The notes: generated by a model from the sequence alone, not told the origin. Positions 43,826 to 52,511 are shown, counted from the stretch's first letter. The stretch is 64,000 bases of DNA from Emticicia sp040253585 (GCF_040253585.1 NZ_JBELAU010000001.1:372001-436000), one strand, 5' to 3'. Numbers and translations are program-made.

Positions 43826-44029
43826 TTTTTCGTCAAAATCAAAAGGGTTGCAAAGATAACAAAAAAATCGACCTAACCGAGTGGTGAATTTTGAGATTTT
43901 TAAACTAATATCAAAGTATTTCCTAAACTAAATTTTACCAAATAAAATTTGTCTGATAAAAGTACAAAGCTTATTTTTACATTTGTCAGAGTACAACAAT
44001 TATAATCTTAGAAAAATACAATTTCACTC

Positions 44030-45406
44030 ATGGAACAAAAACTCTTCACCGAATTTCCAGAAATCACCAAGAACGACTGGATTGCCCAAGTAACGAAAGA
44101 TTTAAAAGGAAAAAACTTCGATGATACGCTTGTTTGGCATTCGCTCGACAATTTCGACATCCAGCCTTACTATGCAAAAGAGGATTTAAGCGATTTACCA
44201 CTTTCTGCAATTCAAGCTGCTCAGAAAAACAAGAAAACGGGTTCATGGCAAAATCGTCCTTCGGTAAAATATACAAACGAAAGAGAAACTAATTCTTTAA
44301 TAATCAATTATTTGCAACGTGGTGCAGATGCGGTAAATATTGATTTTTTAAACAAAGACATCAATCAAGTCGATTTAGTAAAATTGCTTAATAATATTAA
44401 ACTGAGCGATACGCCTATCTTTTTTACAACGCTTCAAGGCACAGAACTACTAACAAATCTTGCCAAGTTTGTTCATTATTTACCAAAAGGTGGCCTTCAA
44501 GTAGATGTGATTGCCAATTCTTTTAGCAAAACTTCTTCGGAAGGTGATAAACTTACTTGGGAATGTACAAAAAAAGTGATGATTGAAACAGAACAATTTC
44601 CTAACTTTCAAGCATTGATTGTTTCATCTCACGTATTTCATAATGCAGGAGCAAATGCGGTACAGGAATTGGCGTTTACGATAGCAGCTGCGGTAGAAAA
44701 TTTAGATAAATTGACAGACCTTGGATTATCTGCCGAACAAGTCATTAATAAGTTAGAATTTTCGGTTTCGGTTGGAACTAACTACTTCGTTGAAATTGCT
44801 AAATTACGTGCTTTACGCTATTTATGGAGTAAAATACTTGAGTCTTATGATTGCCACTCTCTCATCATAAACTGTCAGATTCACTGCCAAACATCAAGTT
44901 TCTATGACTCAACTTTGAGCCCTTATACCAATATGTTACGAGCAACTACCGAAGCAATGTCGGCCGTGATGGGCGGTTGTGATGCTTTAACCGTGCTTGC
45001 GTATGATACAGTAATTGGAGAACAAAATTCCGAACTCGGCGAACGAATTGCTCGAAATGTGTCGATTTTGATGCGAGAAGAAGCTCATCTTGATAAAACT
45101 ATAGACCCATCGGCTGGTTCGTACTACATTGAAAACCTTACAAATCAGCTATCAGTAGCTGCGTGGAAATTGTTTCAGCAAGTAGAGGGCTTGGGCGGAA
45201 TTTCAGCGGCTTTTGAAAAAGGATTTATTAAGGATGAAATTAATCGATCTTTTGAAGCAAAAGTTAGAAATTTGCAAGATGGAAAAGTGATGGTTGGTGT
45301 AAATAAATTTAGAGTAGAACCCGAAAATGAATCAAAAGTTGTTAAAAATTCAACGGAAAGTGCTATTTACTTGGAAAATAGAAGACTTTCGGAGGTTTTT
45401 GAATAA
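44030..45406 (+). CDS. mutA: Methylmalonyl-CoA mutase small (beta) subunit
   Basis: A 458-residue protein with the methylmalonyl-CoA mutase TIM-barrel fold but no B12-binding domain, typical of the small subunit of the two-subunit enzyme interconverting methylmalonyl-CoA and succinyl-CoA. Typical segments: NDWIAQVTKDLKGKNFDDTL, AGANAVQELAFTIAAAVENL, ISVGTNYF-like VSVGTNYFVEIAKLRALRYL, and TTEAMSAVMGGCDALTVLAY with IDPSAGSYYIENLT. The large subunit (mutB) normally follows at once; here the next gene is glycerate kinase, 175 bp on. So it is either an orphan or its partner lies elsewhere. Confidence 0.92.
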   Translation: MEQKLFTEFPEITKNDWIAQVTKDLKGKNFDDTLVWHSLDNFDIQPYYAKEDLSDLPLSAIQAAQKNKKTGSWQNRPSVKYTNERETNSLIINYLQRGADAVNIDFLNKDINQVDLVKLLNNIKLSDTPIFFTTLQGTELLTNLAKFVHYLPKGGLQVDVIANSFSKTSSEGDKLTWECTKKVMIETEQFPNFQALIVSSHVFHNAGANAVQELAFTIAAAVENLDKLTDLGLSAEQVINKLEFSVSVGTNYFVEIAKLRALRYLWSKILESYDCHSLIINCQIHCQTSSFYDSTLSPYTNMLRATTEAMSAVMGGCDALTVLAYDTVIGEQNSELGERIARNVSILMREEAHLDKTIDPSAGSYYIENLTNQLSVAAWKLFQQVEGLGGISAAFEKGFIKDEINRSFEAKVRNLQDGKVMVGVNKFRVEPENESKVVKNSTESAIYLENRRLSEVFE

Positions 45407-45488
45407 AATATGTTTTGAAAACAATAACGTTGATAATTGTTTATTAATAATTGATATTTGGTACTTTGAGTTGAATTCTTGCTCGTAG

Positions 45489-45509
45489 GAACGTCCAATT
45501 TGGACGTTC
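45489..45509. repeat. Perfect palindrome GAACGTCCAA
   Basis: A 10-bp perfect inverted repeat with a single-base centre, 80 bp after the mutA stop. There is no T tract, so it is a weak terminator candidate and resembles the other recurring palindromes. Confidence 0.5.
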
Positions 45510-45580
45510 TTGAAGAAAAATTTGGCTAATTTGAATCAGAATATAGTTTAAACTAAAGTGTAGAAACACTAATAATTGAT

Positions 45581-46717
45581 TTGAAAATCCTTCTTGCTCC
45601 CGATAAATTCAGAGGTTCTTTAGATGCTCCACAGGTTTGCGAAGCCATGACTGAAGGTATTCGTATGGTTTCATCCGAAATCGAAGTGGTGAGTTTACCA
45701 ATGGCTGATGGCGGAGAAGGTACGCTTGATTTACTACTTTGGTATTCGGGCGGGCAGAAACAAACTGCCAAAGTTCAAGACCCACTCGGAAGATTAATTG
45801 ATGCCGAATACGGACTTTCGGCCGACGGAAAAACTGCTTTTATAGAAATGGCAACGGCTTCTGGTTTACGTTTGTTAAAATTAGAAGAACGTAATCCGTT
45901 GAAAACCAGTACATTTGGTACAGGAGAATTGATAAAGCTAGTTTTAGAAGCAGGCGTAGAAAACATTATACTTGGAATTGGCGGAAGTGCCACTACCGAT
46001 GCCGGAATCGGTATGGCTGCTGCTCTCGGTTGGCAGTTTTTAGATGAAAATGGTAAAGAATTGAAACCAATAGGTGAAAATCTCATTAAAATTAAAGCAA
46101 TAAAACCATCTTCATCTACCATTTACAATTCATCATTAAACATTAAAGTAGCTTGCGATGTAACCAATCCACTTTTCGGAGAAAATGGTGCGGCTTACGT
46201 TTACGGCCCACAAAAAGGAGCAGATAAGCAAGCTGTTGAACAATTAGATAAAGGTTTAAAGAACATTGCCAAAATTTTTGAACAAGATTTCGGAAAAGAC
46301 TACGCACAAATCGCAGGAACTGGAGCAGCAGGGGGCTTGGGTTTCGGTGCAATGGCTTTTATCAATGCGGAATTGAAAGAAGGTGTGAAGCTTTTGATGG
46401 ACTTCTGTAATTTTGATAAAAACTTGAAAGACGTAAACCTAATCATTACAGGAGAAGGAAAAATTGATAACCAAACCTTGCAAGGAAAACTCATAAAAGG
46501 TATAACTGACCGAGCAACTCACGCCAAAATTCCGATTGCTGCCATCTGTGGAACGCTCGATGTTTCGCCACAGGATCTACAAGAAATAGGTATAAATTAT
46601 GCTACTTCAATCTTAAATAGTCCTATGAATTTAGAAGACGCACTAAAATATGGTTACGAAGGCGTGCGAAATGCTACTTTTTATTTGGTAAATTTGTGGC
46701 ACAATTCTAATGATTGA
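45581..46717 (+). CDS. glxK: Glycerate kinase
   Basis: A 378-residue kinase of the GarK/GlxK family that phosphorylates D-glycerate, normally at the 2-position, in the cytosol. TTG at 45581 is the start because the conserved beginning KILLAPDKFRGSLDAPQVCE requires it. Other motifs: LPMADGGEGTLDLLLWYSGG, IILGIGGSATTDAGIGMAAA and ACDVTNPLFGENGAAYVYGP, ITGEGKIDNQTLQGKLIKGI. It lies 174 bp after mutA with a palindrome between, so co-transcription is uncertain. Confidence 0.94.
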   Translation: MKILLAPDKFRGSLDAPQVCEAMTEGIRMVSSEIEVVSLPMADGGEGTLDLLLWYSGGQKQTAKVQDPLGRLIDAEYGLSADGKTAFIEMATASGLRLLKLEERNPLKTSTFGTGELIKLVLEAGVENIILGIGGSATTDAGIGMAAALGWQFLDENGKELKPIGENLIKIKAIKPSSSTIYNSSLNIKVACDVTNPLFGENGAAYVYGPQKGADKQAVEQLDKGLKNIAKIFEQDFGKDYAQIAGTGAAGGLGFGAMAFINAELKEGVKLLMDFCNFDKNLKDVNLIITGEGKIDNQTLQGKLIKGITDRATHAKIPIAAICGTLDVSPQDLQEIGINYATSILNSPMNLEDALKYGYEGVRNATFYLVNLWHNSND

Positions 46718-46721
46718 ATGA

Positions 46722-46815
46722 TAGAGTTTTGAATGATTGAATAAAACGCATGAAATTTATTGCTGTTTTCCGAAAACACTTACTCATTCACTCATTGAAG
46801 CATTCATTCAGTAAT
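46722..46815. repeat. TGAATGATTGAATAA and CATTCACTCATTC repeats
   Basis: GAATGATAGAG/GAATGATTGAAT repeats on the left face ACTCATTCACTCATTGAAGC on the right, giving a fold-back spacer between glycerate kinase and the glycosyltransferase. The same repeat occurs in frame inside rlmI. Confidence 0.65.
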
Positions 46816-46819
46816 TTCT

Positions 46820-47692
46820 ATGAAAATAACAGGTTTTACAATTATCCGTAATGCTATCAAGTACGATTATCCAGTTGTAGAGGCAATTACTTCGATTTTG
46901 CCAGTTTGTGATGAATTTGTGGTTGCCGTTGGAAACTCAGAAGATGGAACCTTGGATTTGATAAAATCCATCAAATCAGACAAAATCCGTATTATTGAAA
47001 CTATCTGGGATGATTCATTGCGAAAAGATGGAAGAGTTCTGGCTATCGAAACTGATAAAGCATTGGCAGCTGTGAGTGATGATACAACTTGGGCGTTTTA
47101 TATTCAAAGCGATGAAATTGTACATGAAAAATATCATCAAGCTATCAAAGATGCCGTGTTGGCGTACAAAGACGATGTTTCGGTAGAAGGTTTATTATTT
47201 AAATACACGCATTTTTATGGTTCCTATAAATATGTAGCAGATTCAAGAAAATGGTATCGAAATGAAATCAGAATTATTCGCCACACAAAAAAAGTTGCGT
47301 CTTACCGAGATGCACAAGGCTTCCGAAAAAAAGATAATACAAAACTGAAAGTAAAAGCGATTGATGCCTATATTTATCATTACGGTTGGGTAAAACCACC
47401 TATAAAAATGACCGAAAAAGTGCGTGGGTTATCATATTTTTGGCACACAGACCAAGAACTTGACGAACAGCAACCTGCCAACGAAGCATTCGATTATTCA
47501 GGCATTGATTCACTCACACTTTTTGAGGGAACACATCCAAAAGTTATACAACCACGCATTGAACACATGAATTGGGCTTTTGATTTTGATATTCAGCAAA
47601 AAAAATATTCCCTAAAAAATCGTATTTTAATGCAGTTTGAAAAACTAACAGGCTGGCGGATAGGAGAGTATAAAAACTATAACAGGATTTAA
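46820..47692 (+). CDS. Family 2-like glycosyltransferase
   Basis: A 290-residue glycosyltransferase of the GT-A fold. KITGFTIIRNAIKYDYPVVE is the start of the nucleotide-sugar domain, FVVAVGNSEDGTLDLIKSIK follows, and WAFYIQSDEIVHEKYHQAIK holds the acidic metal-site residues (SDE in place of DxD). There is no membrane span, so it acts in the cytoplasm or at the membrane face on an unknown acceptor. It is followed 79 bp later by the ATP synthase operon, with a terminator between. Confidence 0.85.
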   Translation: MKITGFTIIRNAIKYDYPVVEAITSILPVCDEFVVAVGNSEDGTLDLIKSIKSDKIRIIETIWDDSLRKDGRVLAIETDKALAAVSDDTTWAFYIQSDEIVHEKYHQAIKDAVLAYKDDVSVEGLLFKYTHFYGSYKYVADSRKWYRNEIRIIRHTKKVASYRDAQGFRKKDNTKLKVKAIDAYIYHYGWVKPPIKMTEKVRGLSYFWHTDQELDEQQPANEAFDYSGIDSLTLFEGTHPKVIQPRIEHMNWAFDFDIQQKKYSLKNRILMQFEKLTGWRIGEYKNYNRI

Positions 47693-47760
47693 AAGATTTT
47701 AAGACAGACAGGATTACTTTAGTTCTTTCTGTAAATCAAGTTTCTAACTTGATTCTTTTT
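47690..47760 (+). terminator. Repeat and terminator after the glycosyltransferase gene
   Basis: 47690-47715 carries AACAGGATTTAAAAGATTTT-type repeats like those at 2066. A 9-bp stem (AATCAAGTT, 47734-47742, with 47746-47754) follows, and a T run to 47760. The hairpin core CAAGTTTCTAACTTG is the reverse complement of the palindrome at 3304. Confidence 0.7.
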
Positions 47761-47770
47761 TAAGAAAACA

Positions 47771-47980
47771 ATGCAAGAATCACCTAAAGACAAACAAAAC
47801 TGGGTCGTTTTTACCCAAATTGGTCTCCAAATGGCATTGACGATTGGTTTGGGTACTTGGGCGGGCTATTGGATTGATGGAAAAATGACCTATAAAAATC
47901 CAATTGCTACACTTGTGCTGTCACTACTTTCGATAGGTACAGCTCTATACAATGTAATCAGGCAACTTCCTAAAAATTAA
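47771..47980 (+). CDS. atpZ: ATP synthase accessory protein AtpZ/AtpI-like
   Basis: A 69-residue membrane protein with two spans (about 13-33 and 44-62), starting the ATP synthase operon. WVVFTQIGLQMALTIGLGTW and AGYWIDGKMTYKNPIATLVL resemble the AtpZ/gly-zipper type protein found before the a subunit; related proteins help assemble the c ring or take up Mg2+. It is followed by an unnamed four-span protein and then atpB. Confidence 0.85.
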   Translation: MQESPKDKQNWVVFTQIGLQMALTIGLGTWAGYWIDGKMTYKNPIATLVLSLLSIGTALYNVIRQLPKN

Positions 47981-47990
47981 ACAACTCATA

Positions 47991-48359
47991 ATGCTACGTA
48001 CTATCATCTTTACTTTCTTTTTTATAATTGTATTTTTTTTAGCCAAATATTTTGCACTCGATACTTTCTTGCATCCTAAAAGGTGGTTAATACTTGGTTT
48101 TTTTGTAGGTTTCTCGTTTTTAATGCATCGGCTAATTGAGATGGGTTTACAAGGAAAAGATAAAAATATCATCATCTTTTACCTTTCAGCTACGGTTTTG
48201 CGTCTCATTCTTAGTTTGGCTTTCATAGGTTTTGAGCTTTATAGAGGTCTTCAACAGCAAGAATTATTTATTTTAAACTTTTTTGTACTATATTTATTTT
48301 ATACAGTGTTTGAGATTTGGAATTTAAGTAGTAACTTGCGGCAAAATTCAGGAAAGTGA
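47991..48359 (+). CDS. Four-span membrane protein in ATP synthase operon
   Basis: A 122-residue hydrophobic protein with four spans (about 2-22, 30-46, 62-85, 91-112), in the position of AtpI. No residue signature is strong enough to name it. It probably helps assemble the F0 sector. Its stop overlaps the possible atpB start by one base (TGATG), indicating tight operon structure. Confidence 0.75.
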   Translation: MLRTIIFTFFFIIVFFLAKYFALDTFLHPKRWLILGFFVGFSFLMHRLIEMGLQGKDKNIIIFYLSATVLRLILSLAFIGFELYRGLQQQELFILNFFVLYLFYTVFEIWNLSSNLRQNSGK

Positions 48360-48397
48360 TGAATTCACTATTAATTGACCGAATAATTACAGAAAAT

Positions 48398-49462
48398 ATG
48401 TTGCGTAAGATTACAACAAAACTCCTACTCGTTCTTTCATTGTCGTTATTTTCGATAAGTTTCGTATCTGCTCAGGAAGGTCACGAAGCTAATCATGAGA
48501 ACCACGAAGCTACGTCTCACGAAGAAGAAAAATTTGACATCGGTCAAATGATTATGCACCACATTGCTGATTCTCACGAATGGGAATTTGCTCACGGTCT
48601 TACATTACCATTGCCAGTTATTTTATACACCAAACAATATGGTCTTGAAGTTTTTTCTTCAAAAAGATTTGCCGAAGGACACGGCGTTTATAATGGTTAT
48701 ATCAATAACCACGAGCATATTCATCGCCTAAATCCACAAGGTGGACTTGACGAAGAAGTTCACGTTTGGGATTTGTCAATTACAAAAAATGTTGCTTCAA
48801 TGATATTAAGTGCAATTATCTTAATCACTTTGATGTCAACAGTTGCTAAAAGTTTTGCTCAAAATCGTGGAAAAGCACCAAAGGGTATCCAATCTTTCCT
48901 TGAACCAATTATTATTTATATCCGCGATGAGGTTGTTAAACCAAATATCGGCCCTAAATACGAAAAATATCTTCCTTATTTGTTGACTCTATTTTTCTTT
49001 ATCCTTATCAACAATTTATTGGGTCTTGTACCAGGTGGTGCTAACCTCACAGGAAATATCAGTATTACGCTTTTCTTGGCTGTAATTACATTCTTTATTA
49101 CACACGCAAACGCTAACAAACATTATTGGTTACACTTGGTTAAACCAGAAGGTGTGCCAGTTGCGATGTTACCTTTGATGTGGGTTGTTGAAATTGCGGG
49201 TGTTTTCATGAAGCCAATGTCATTGACAATTCGTCTATTTGCTAACATCACCGCAGGGCACATTATCATTTTAAGTTTACTTGGTTTGATATTTATTTTC
49301 AAAAGTGTTGCTGTGGGTGGTATCGTAACTATGTTTACATTGTTTATGAATACCATTGAGCTAATGGTTGCATTCTTACAAGCATTTATCTTTACATTGC
49401 TTTCATCAATGTATATTGGTAGTGCTATCGAAGAACACCATGATGTGGACCACGGACATTGA
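48398..49462 (+). CDS. atpB: F0F1 ATP synthase subunit a
   Basis: The proton channel subunit of ATP synthase, about 355 residues from ATG 48398 (MLRKITTKLLLVLSLSLFSI, signal-like). An earlier ATG at 48359 overlaps the previous stop and is also possible. A His/Glu-rich exported N-terminal region (EGHEANHENHEATSHEEE) is typical for Bacteroidota. The later membrane part includes MKPMSLTIRLFANITAGHII with the conserved Arg that faces the c ring, and FILINNLLGLVPGGANLTGN. The C-terminus ends HHDVDHGH. Located in the inner membrane and co-transcribed with atpE, atpF and atpH. Confidence 0.93.
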   Translation: MLRKITTKLLLVLSLSLFSISFVSAQEGHEANHENHEATSHEEEKFDIGQMIMHHIADSHEWEFAHGLTLPLPVILYTKQYGLEVFSSKRFAEGHGVYNGYINNHEHIHRLNPQGGLDEEVHVWDLSITKNVASMILSAIILITLMSTVAKSFAQNRGKAPKGIQSFLEPIIIYIRDEVVKPNIGPKYEKYLPYLLTLFFFILINNLLGLVPGGANLTGNISITLFLAVITFFITHANANKHYWLHLVKPEGVPVAMLPLMWVVEIAGVFMKPMSLTIRLFANITAGHIIILSLLGLIFIFKSVAVGGIVTMFTLFMNTIELMVAFLQAFIFTLLSSMYIGSAIEEHHDVDHGH

Positions 49463-49468
49463 TTTTTT

Positions 49469-49529
49469 GTCCACAGTCGATAGTCTGAAGTCCACAAATA
49501 AAACTTACTATCGACTATCGTCAGTGGAC
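49469..49529. repeat. Near-palindromic GTCCACAGTCGATAGTC repeat between atpB and atpE
   Basis: GTCCACAGTCGATAGTC on the left faces GACTATCGTCAGTGGAC on the right and pairs with three mismatches. It belongs to the TTGACCGTGGAC family, and lies inside the ATP synthase operon. Confidence 0.6.
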
Positions 49530-49576
49530 GCTTTACTATTTCGCATTTTTTGTTTCACTATATAAATTTTTTTAAC

Positions 49577-49846
49577 ATGTCTTTTTTACAAGTTCTTTTA
49601 CAAGCTGCCACTGATGGCGGACGTGGTCTTGCTGTTATGGGTGCTGCTGCTGGTGCAGGTCTTGCTGCTATCGGTGCAGGTCTTGGTTTAGGTAAAATTG
49701 GTAGCAGTGCATTAGAAGGTGTTGCTCGTCAACCTGAGGCTGCTAACAAAATCCAAACAATGATGATTATCATTGCTGCCCTTGTAGAAGCCGTTGCGTT
49801 ATTTGCAGCTGTAATCTGTTTGTTGATTTCTTTCAAATTAGCGTAA
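49577..49846 (+). CDS. atpE: F0F1 ATP synthase subunit c
   Basis: An 89-residue c-ring subunit (ATG 49577). Two spans: AAAGAGLAAIGAGLGLGKIG in the first and IIIAALVEAVALFAAVICLL in the second, with the ion-binding Glu in ALVEAVALFA and the polar loop VARQPEAANKIQ. No sodium-type signature is obvious, so it is probably proton-driven. A 249-bp spacer with a GC-rich hairpin separates it from atpF. Confidence 0.96.
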   Translation: MSFLQVLLQAATDGGRGLAVMGAAAGAGLAAIGAGLGLGKIGSSALEGVARQPEAANKIQTMMIIIAALVEAVALFAAVICLLISFKLA

Positions 49847-49888
49847 GAATCAACCAAGCGGTATTAACCGCAAACATTTTTAGATTGA

Positions 49889-49926
49889 AAACCTGCTCCG
49901 CTCGCATTAGGCGTCGGTGCAGGTTT
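49889..49926 (+). promoter_or_regulatory. GC-rich hairpin between atpE and atpF
   Basis: AAACCTGC (49889-49896) pairs with GCAGGTTT (49919-49926) around a GC-rich 22-base loop (CTCGCATTAGGCGTCGG). It lies within an otherwise AT-rich operon spacer, without a T tract. It might slow or protect the mRNA downstream of the highly needed atpE message. Confidence 0.5.
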
Positions 49927-50095
49927 CAAACTTTGCCCTTAACAAATTTGCTTAAATAAAGAATTTGAAAACTCGTAAAATTCTACAAATTTCATTTGAA
50001 AACTGGCTAATTAGTGCCGTTTTTTAGTAGAACAAAAGACCGAGTTTCATCAATTAGTTTAAAAATATTATTAATTTTTATAATTTTATAATAAA

Positions 50096-50590
50096 ATGGA
50101 ATTGCTAACCCCTGCCATTGGCCTTTTATTCTGGATGGCATTAGTTTTCGGAATCTTAGTATTCGTTTTGAAGAAATTTGCTTGGAAACCAATCTTATCA
50201 TCTTTGAAAGAACGTGAGGATTCAATTGAGTCGGCTCTTCGAATGGCTGAGGAAACACGTGCTGAAATGGCTAAATTGAAAGCTGATAACGATAAAATCT
50301 TAGCTGAAGCTCGTGCTGAACGTGACAACGTTATTCGTCTTGGTAAAGATGCTGCTGATAAATTAATTGCTGAAGCGAAAGAACGAGCTGTCATTGAAGG
50401 AAATAAAATCATTGCTGATGCTCGTGAGGCTATTCAACAAGAGAAAGTTGCGATGATTGCTCAAATGAAGAAAGATATGGCAAGTTTCTCAATTGAAATT
50501 GCTGAAAAGGTAATTCGTAGAGAGTTGTCTGATAAAACTTCACAAGAAGCATTAGTGTCAACTTTGATTGCTGATGCAAACCTTAACTAA
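50096..50590 (+). CDS. atpF: F0F1 ATP synthase subunit b
   Basis: A 164-residue peripheral stalk subunit: an N-terminal membrane span (LTPAIGLLFWMALVFGILVF), then a long charged helix (LKEREDSIESALRMAEETRA, AELAKLKADNDKILAEARAE-like) typical of subunit b. It anchors F1 through atpH. It follows atpE by 249 bp and precedes atpH by 192 bp, unusually wide for this operon. Confidence 0.95.
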   Translation: MELLTPAIGLLFWMALVFGILVFVLKKFAWKPILSSLKEREDSIESALRMAEETRAEMAKLKADNDKILAEARAERDNVIRLGKDAADKLIAEAKERAVIEGNKIIADAREAIQQEKVAMIAQMKKDMASFSIEIAEKVIRRELSDKTSQEALVSTLIADANLN

Positions 50591-50782
50591 TTAGTCAGCT
50601 TTTAGTTCAATTAGTAGCTTTATTTGCATACATTGCTTTATCTTCTGAGATATTCAATATTTTGCGAAGTAAATGCAATGAACTGCAAAAATTATTACAC
50701 AAAATTTGTTTTATTGAAACACTCGGTTGTACTTTTGTTTAGAAATAAGCTATAAAGCACCCGAGAATTCGCTCAAAATACA

Positions 50783-51316
50783 ATGGCAGACTCAATAGTT
50801 GCTTATAGATATGCTAAATCGTTATTCGATTTGGCAACAGAGAAAAATGTCGTTAATGAAGTTAATGACGATATGACTTTGTTTAAAACAGTATGTGACG
50901 AAAATCGTCAGTTTTTAGTGGTAATGGGCAATCCAATTGTACGTCACCACACAAAATTAGGAATTTTGAAAAAAACTTTCGAAAAAAACGTTCACCCTGT
51001 GACTTTTTCAATTTTCAACGTCTTAACTAAGAAGAACAGAGAAAATCTGATTTATTCGATAGCAGAGGAGTTTGATAAATTGTATAACCAACAAAAGGGA
51101 ATACAGAAAGTAACGGTAACAACTGTTACGGCGTTGACAGATGCTCAAAGAACTGAATTTACTAAAATCGTTAGTGATGCAACTGGCAAGAAAGTTGTAT
51201 TGGAAGAGAAAGTAAACGAAAACCTTATCGGAGGTTATATCTTGAGTGTAGGCGATACACAAATTGATACTTCGGTTAGAAAGAGATTAAATGAGTTGAA
51301 ACTATCATTAGCGTAA
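50783..51316 (+). CDS. atpH: F0F1 ATP synthase subunit delta
   Basis: A 177-residue OSCP/delta subunit linking F1 to the b stalk. Typical start VAYRYAKSLFDLATEKNVVN, and a C-terminal LIGGYILSVGDTQIDTSVRK. The next genes should be atpA and atpG, but a terminator and a 480-bp spacer follow, then a Crp/Fnr gene. So the operon is split here, and F1 alpha and gamma must be elsewhere. Confidence 0.94.
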   Translation: MADSIVAYRYAKSLFDLATEKNVVNEVNDDMTLFKTVCDENRQFLVVMGNPIVRHHTKLGILKKTFEKNVHPVTFSIFNVLTKKNRENLIYSIAEEFDKLYNQQKGIQKVTVTTVTALTDAQRTEFTKIVSDATGKKVVLEEKVNENLIGGYILSVGDTQIDTSVRKRLNELKLSLA

Positions 51317-51380
51317 ACTCTTTAGCGAGAAAGCTCGCATATAAAAAGTATTAGTTTTCATGGCTATAAAGTTGAGAAAT

Positions 51381-51406
51381 CCCCCGCCCTTTAGGTGGGG
51401 TTTTTT
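51381..51406 (+). terminator. Terminator after atpH
   Basis: CCCCGCC pairs with GGTGGGG (51382-51388 and 51394-51400, one G-U) and six T follow at 51401-51406. It confirms that the ATP synthase operon ends at atpH. Confidence 0.85.
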
Positions 51407-51802
51407 CTTATATATGGGATTGGTTTCTGTGAGACAATCGTAAAAATTACAATAGCCTATGAACGTTTTGGGAAAATGAAAGATTCAGAGATAACTATTG
51501 TATAAATTATACTATCAGAGAAAGAAGTACATAAATAGATAACGTTTTCTATATTCTTAGAGTAGAAGAAATAATAAAGATTCCTCCCTATTGCCTGTTT
51601 TAAGGTACTTTTTACTTATAATATCACACTTTTTACTTATTTTCATGTAAAGGCCTACACGAATGGGTAATATCATATAATTTTAATGTTTGCTGAATAT
51701 CAATAGATTGAATATCAGTGACACGACTTCTTTAAAATTATTTAAATTCAAAGACGAAAGGTAGCCGTGTAAATCAGTTTAACCATATTTAATTTGCTCG
51801 AA
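51407..51802. other. Spacer between the ATP synthase operon and the crp-like gene, no gene seen
   Basis: About 400 bp with no convincing coding capacity. Two near-identical ACTTTTTACTTAT copies (about 51607-51642) form a short tandem repeat. The crp promoter should be here; no copy of the CRP-like operator seen further right was found. Confidence 0.5.
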
Positions 51803-52453
51803 ATGAAATTAGATCTTAGCTTTTTACATAATAAATTCGGAATCATCTTTGAAGTTGGTCTTTTAAAAGAAATTATTGAGTTCGGCACTTATATGGAAGT
51901 TGAAGAAGGTTTTACTTTGATGCGTCCAGGTGGATTTATTCGTTCGGTGCCAATAATTTTGAATGGTTCAGTAAAAATTGTGCGTTCGGATGCCGATGGC
52001 CGTGAAGCTCTGCTTTACTATTTAGGCGAAAAAGATTCCTGTGCGATGTCGCTTACTTGTTGCTTAAATAGCCGTAAAAGCGAAATTACGGCTATAACCG
52101 ACTCTCCAACGCAATTAATTCAAGTGCCAGTTCATAAAATAGAAGAATGGATGACCAAATATTCATCTTGGAAAGAATACGTTTTTATGACTTACCAAAA
52201 GCGTTTCGATGATTTACTGGCCGCCATTGACCAAATTGCATTTTTTAAACTTGATGAACGTCTGATTGCTTTACTAAAGAAAAAATCGGTTCAATGTGGA
52301 TGTTCGGTTTTTAATGTTACTCACGAAGAACTGGGTAACGAACTGGCCACTTCAAGAGAAGTTATCTCCCGATTACTCAAGCAACTCGAACGCCTCGGCA
52401 GAGTAAAACTTTCAAGAAATAAAATTGAATTGCTCGATGTAGCCTTGAAATAA
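51803..52453 (+). CDS. Crp/Fnr family transcriptional regulator with cysteine cluster
   Basis: A 216-residue regulator from ATG 51803. The cyclic-nucleotide-like beta-barrel domain has RPGGFIRSVPIILNGSVKIV and GEKDSCAMSLTCCLNSRKSE, with Cys80, Cys86 and Cys87; Cys165 and Cys167 (VQCGCS) are nearby. The C-terminal helix-turn-helix reads NVTHEELGNELATSREVISR, whose SREVISR matches the CRP recognition helix (SRETVGR) that reads TGTGA. The FNR four-Cys N-terminal iron-sulfur motif is absent. It sits at the head of the sulfur island, whose six promoters carry CRP-like operators, so it is the probable activator. The cysteines may sense persulfide, but that is inference. Confidence 0.93.
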   Translation: MKLDLSFLHNKFGIIFEVGLLKEIIEFGTYMEVEEGFTLMRPGGFIRSVPIILNGSVKIVRSDADGREALLYYLGEKDSCAMSLTCCLNSRKSEITAITDSPTQLIQVPVHKIEEWMTKYSSWKEYVFMTYQKRFDDLLAAIDQIAFFKLDERLIALLKKKSVQCGCSVFNVTHEELGNELATSREVISRLLKQLERLGRVKLSRNKIELLDVALK

Positions 52454-52471
52454 AATTCAAGGCTTTTTTTA
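52441..52471 (+). terminator. Terminator overlapping the crp-like 3' end
   Basis: AGCCTTGAA (52441-52449) pairs with TTCAAGGCT (52456-52464) and seven T follow. The left arm covers the last codons. Confidence 0.88.
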
Positions 52472-52511
52472 AGGTTTCAAAAAATTGATAAAAATCATAA
52501 TTTTTTGGCTA

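Noticed and set aside
43977..43984. TACATTTG and a nearby ACATTTGTCA resembling the CRP-like operator, upstream of mutA
   Set aside because: The TGTRA half is missing and the spacing to a -7 box does not match the six island promoters; only a possible -7 box remains.
43826..44029. Possible replication origin next to dnaA
   Set aside because: No cluster of TTATCCACA-like boxes and no AT-rich 13-mer array seen; a dnaA-adjacent origin cannot be supported.
51341..51480. Short plus-strand frame starting ATGGCTATAAAG after atpH, possible atpA relic
   Set aside because: The translation does not resemble the ATP synthase alpha subunit and runs through the terminator.
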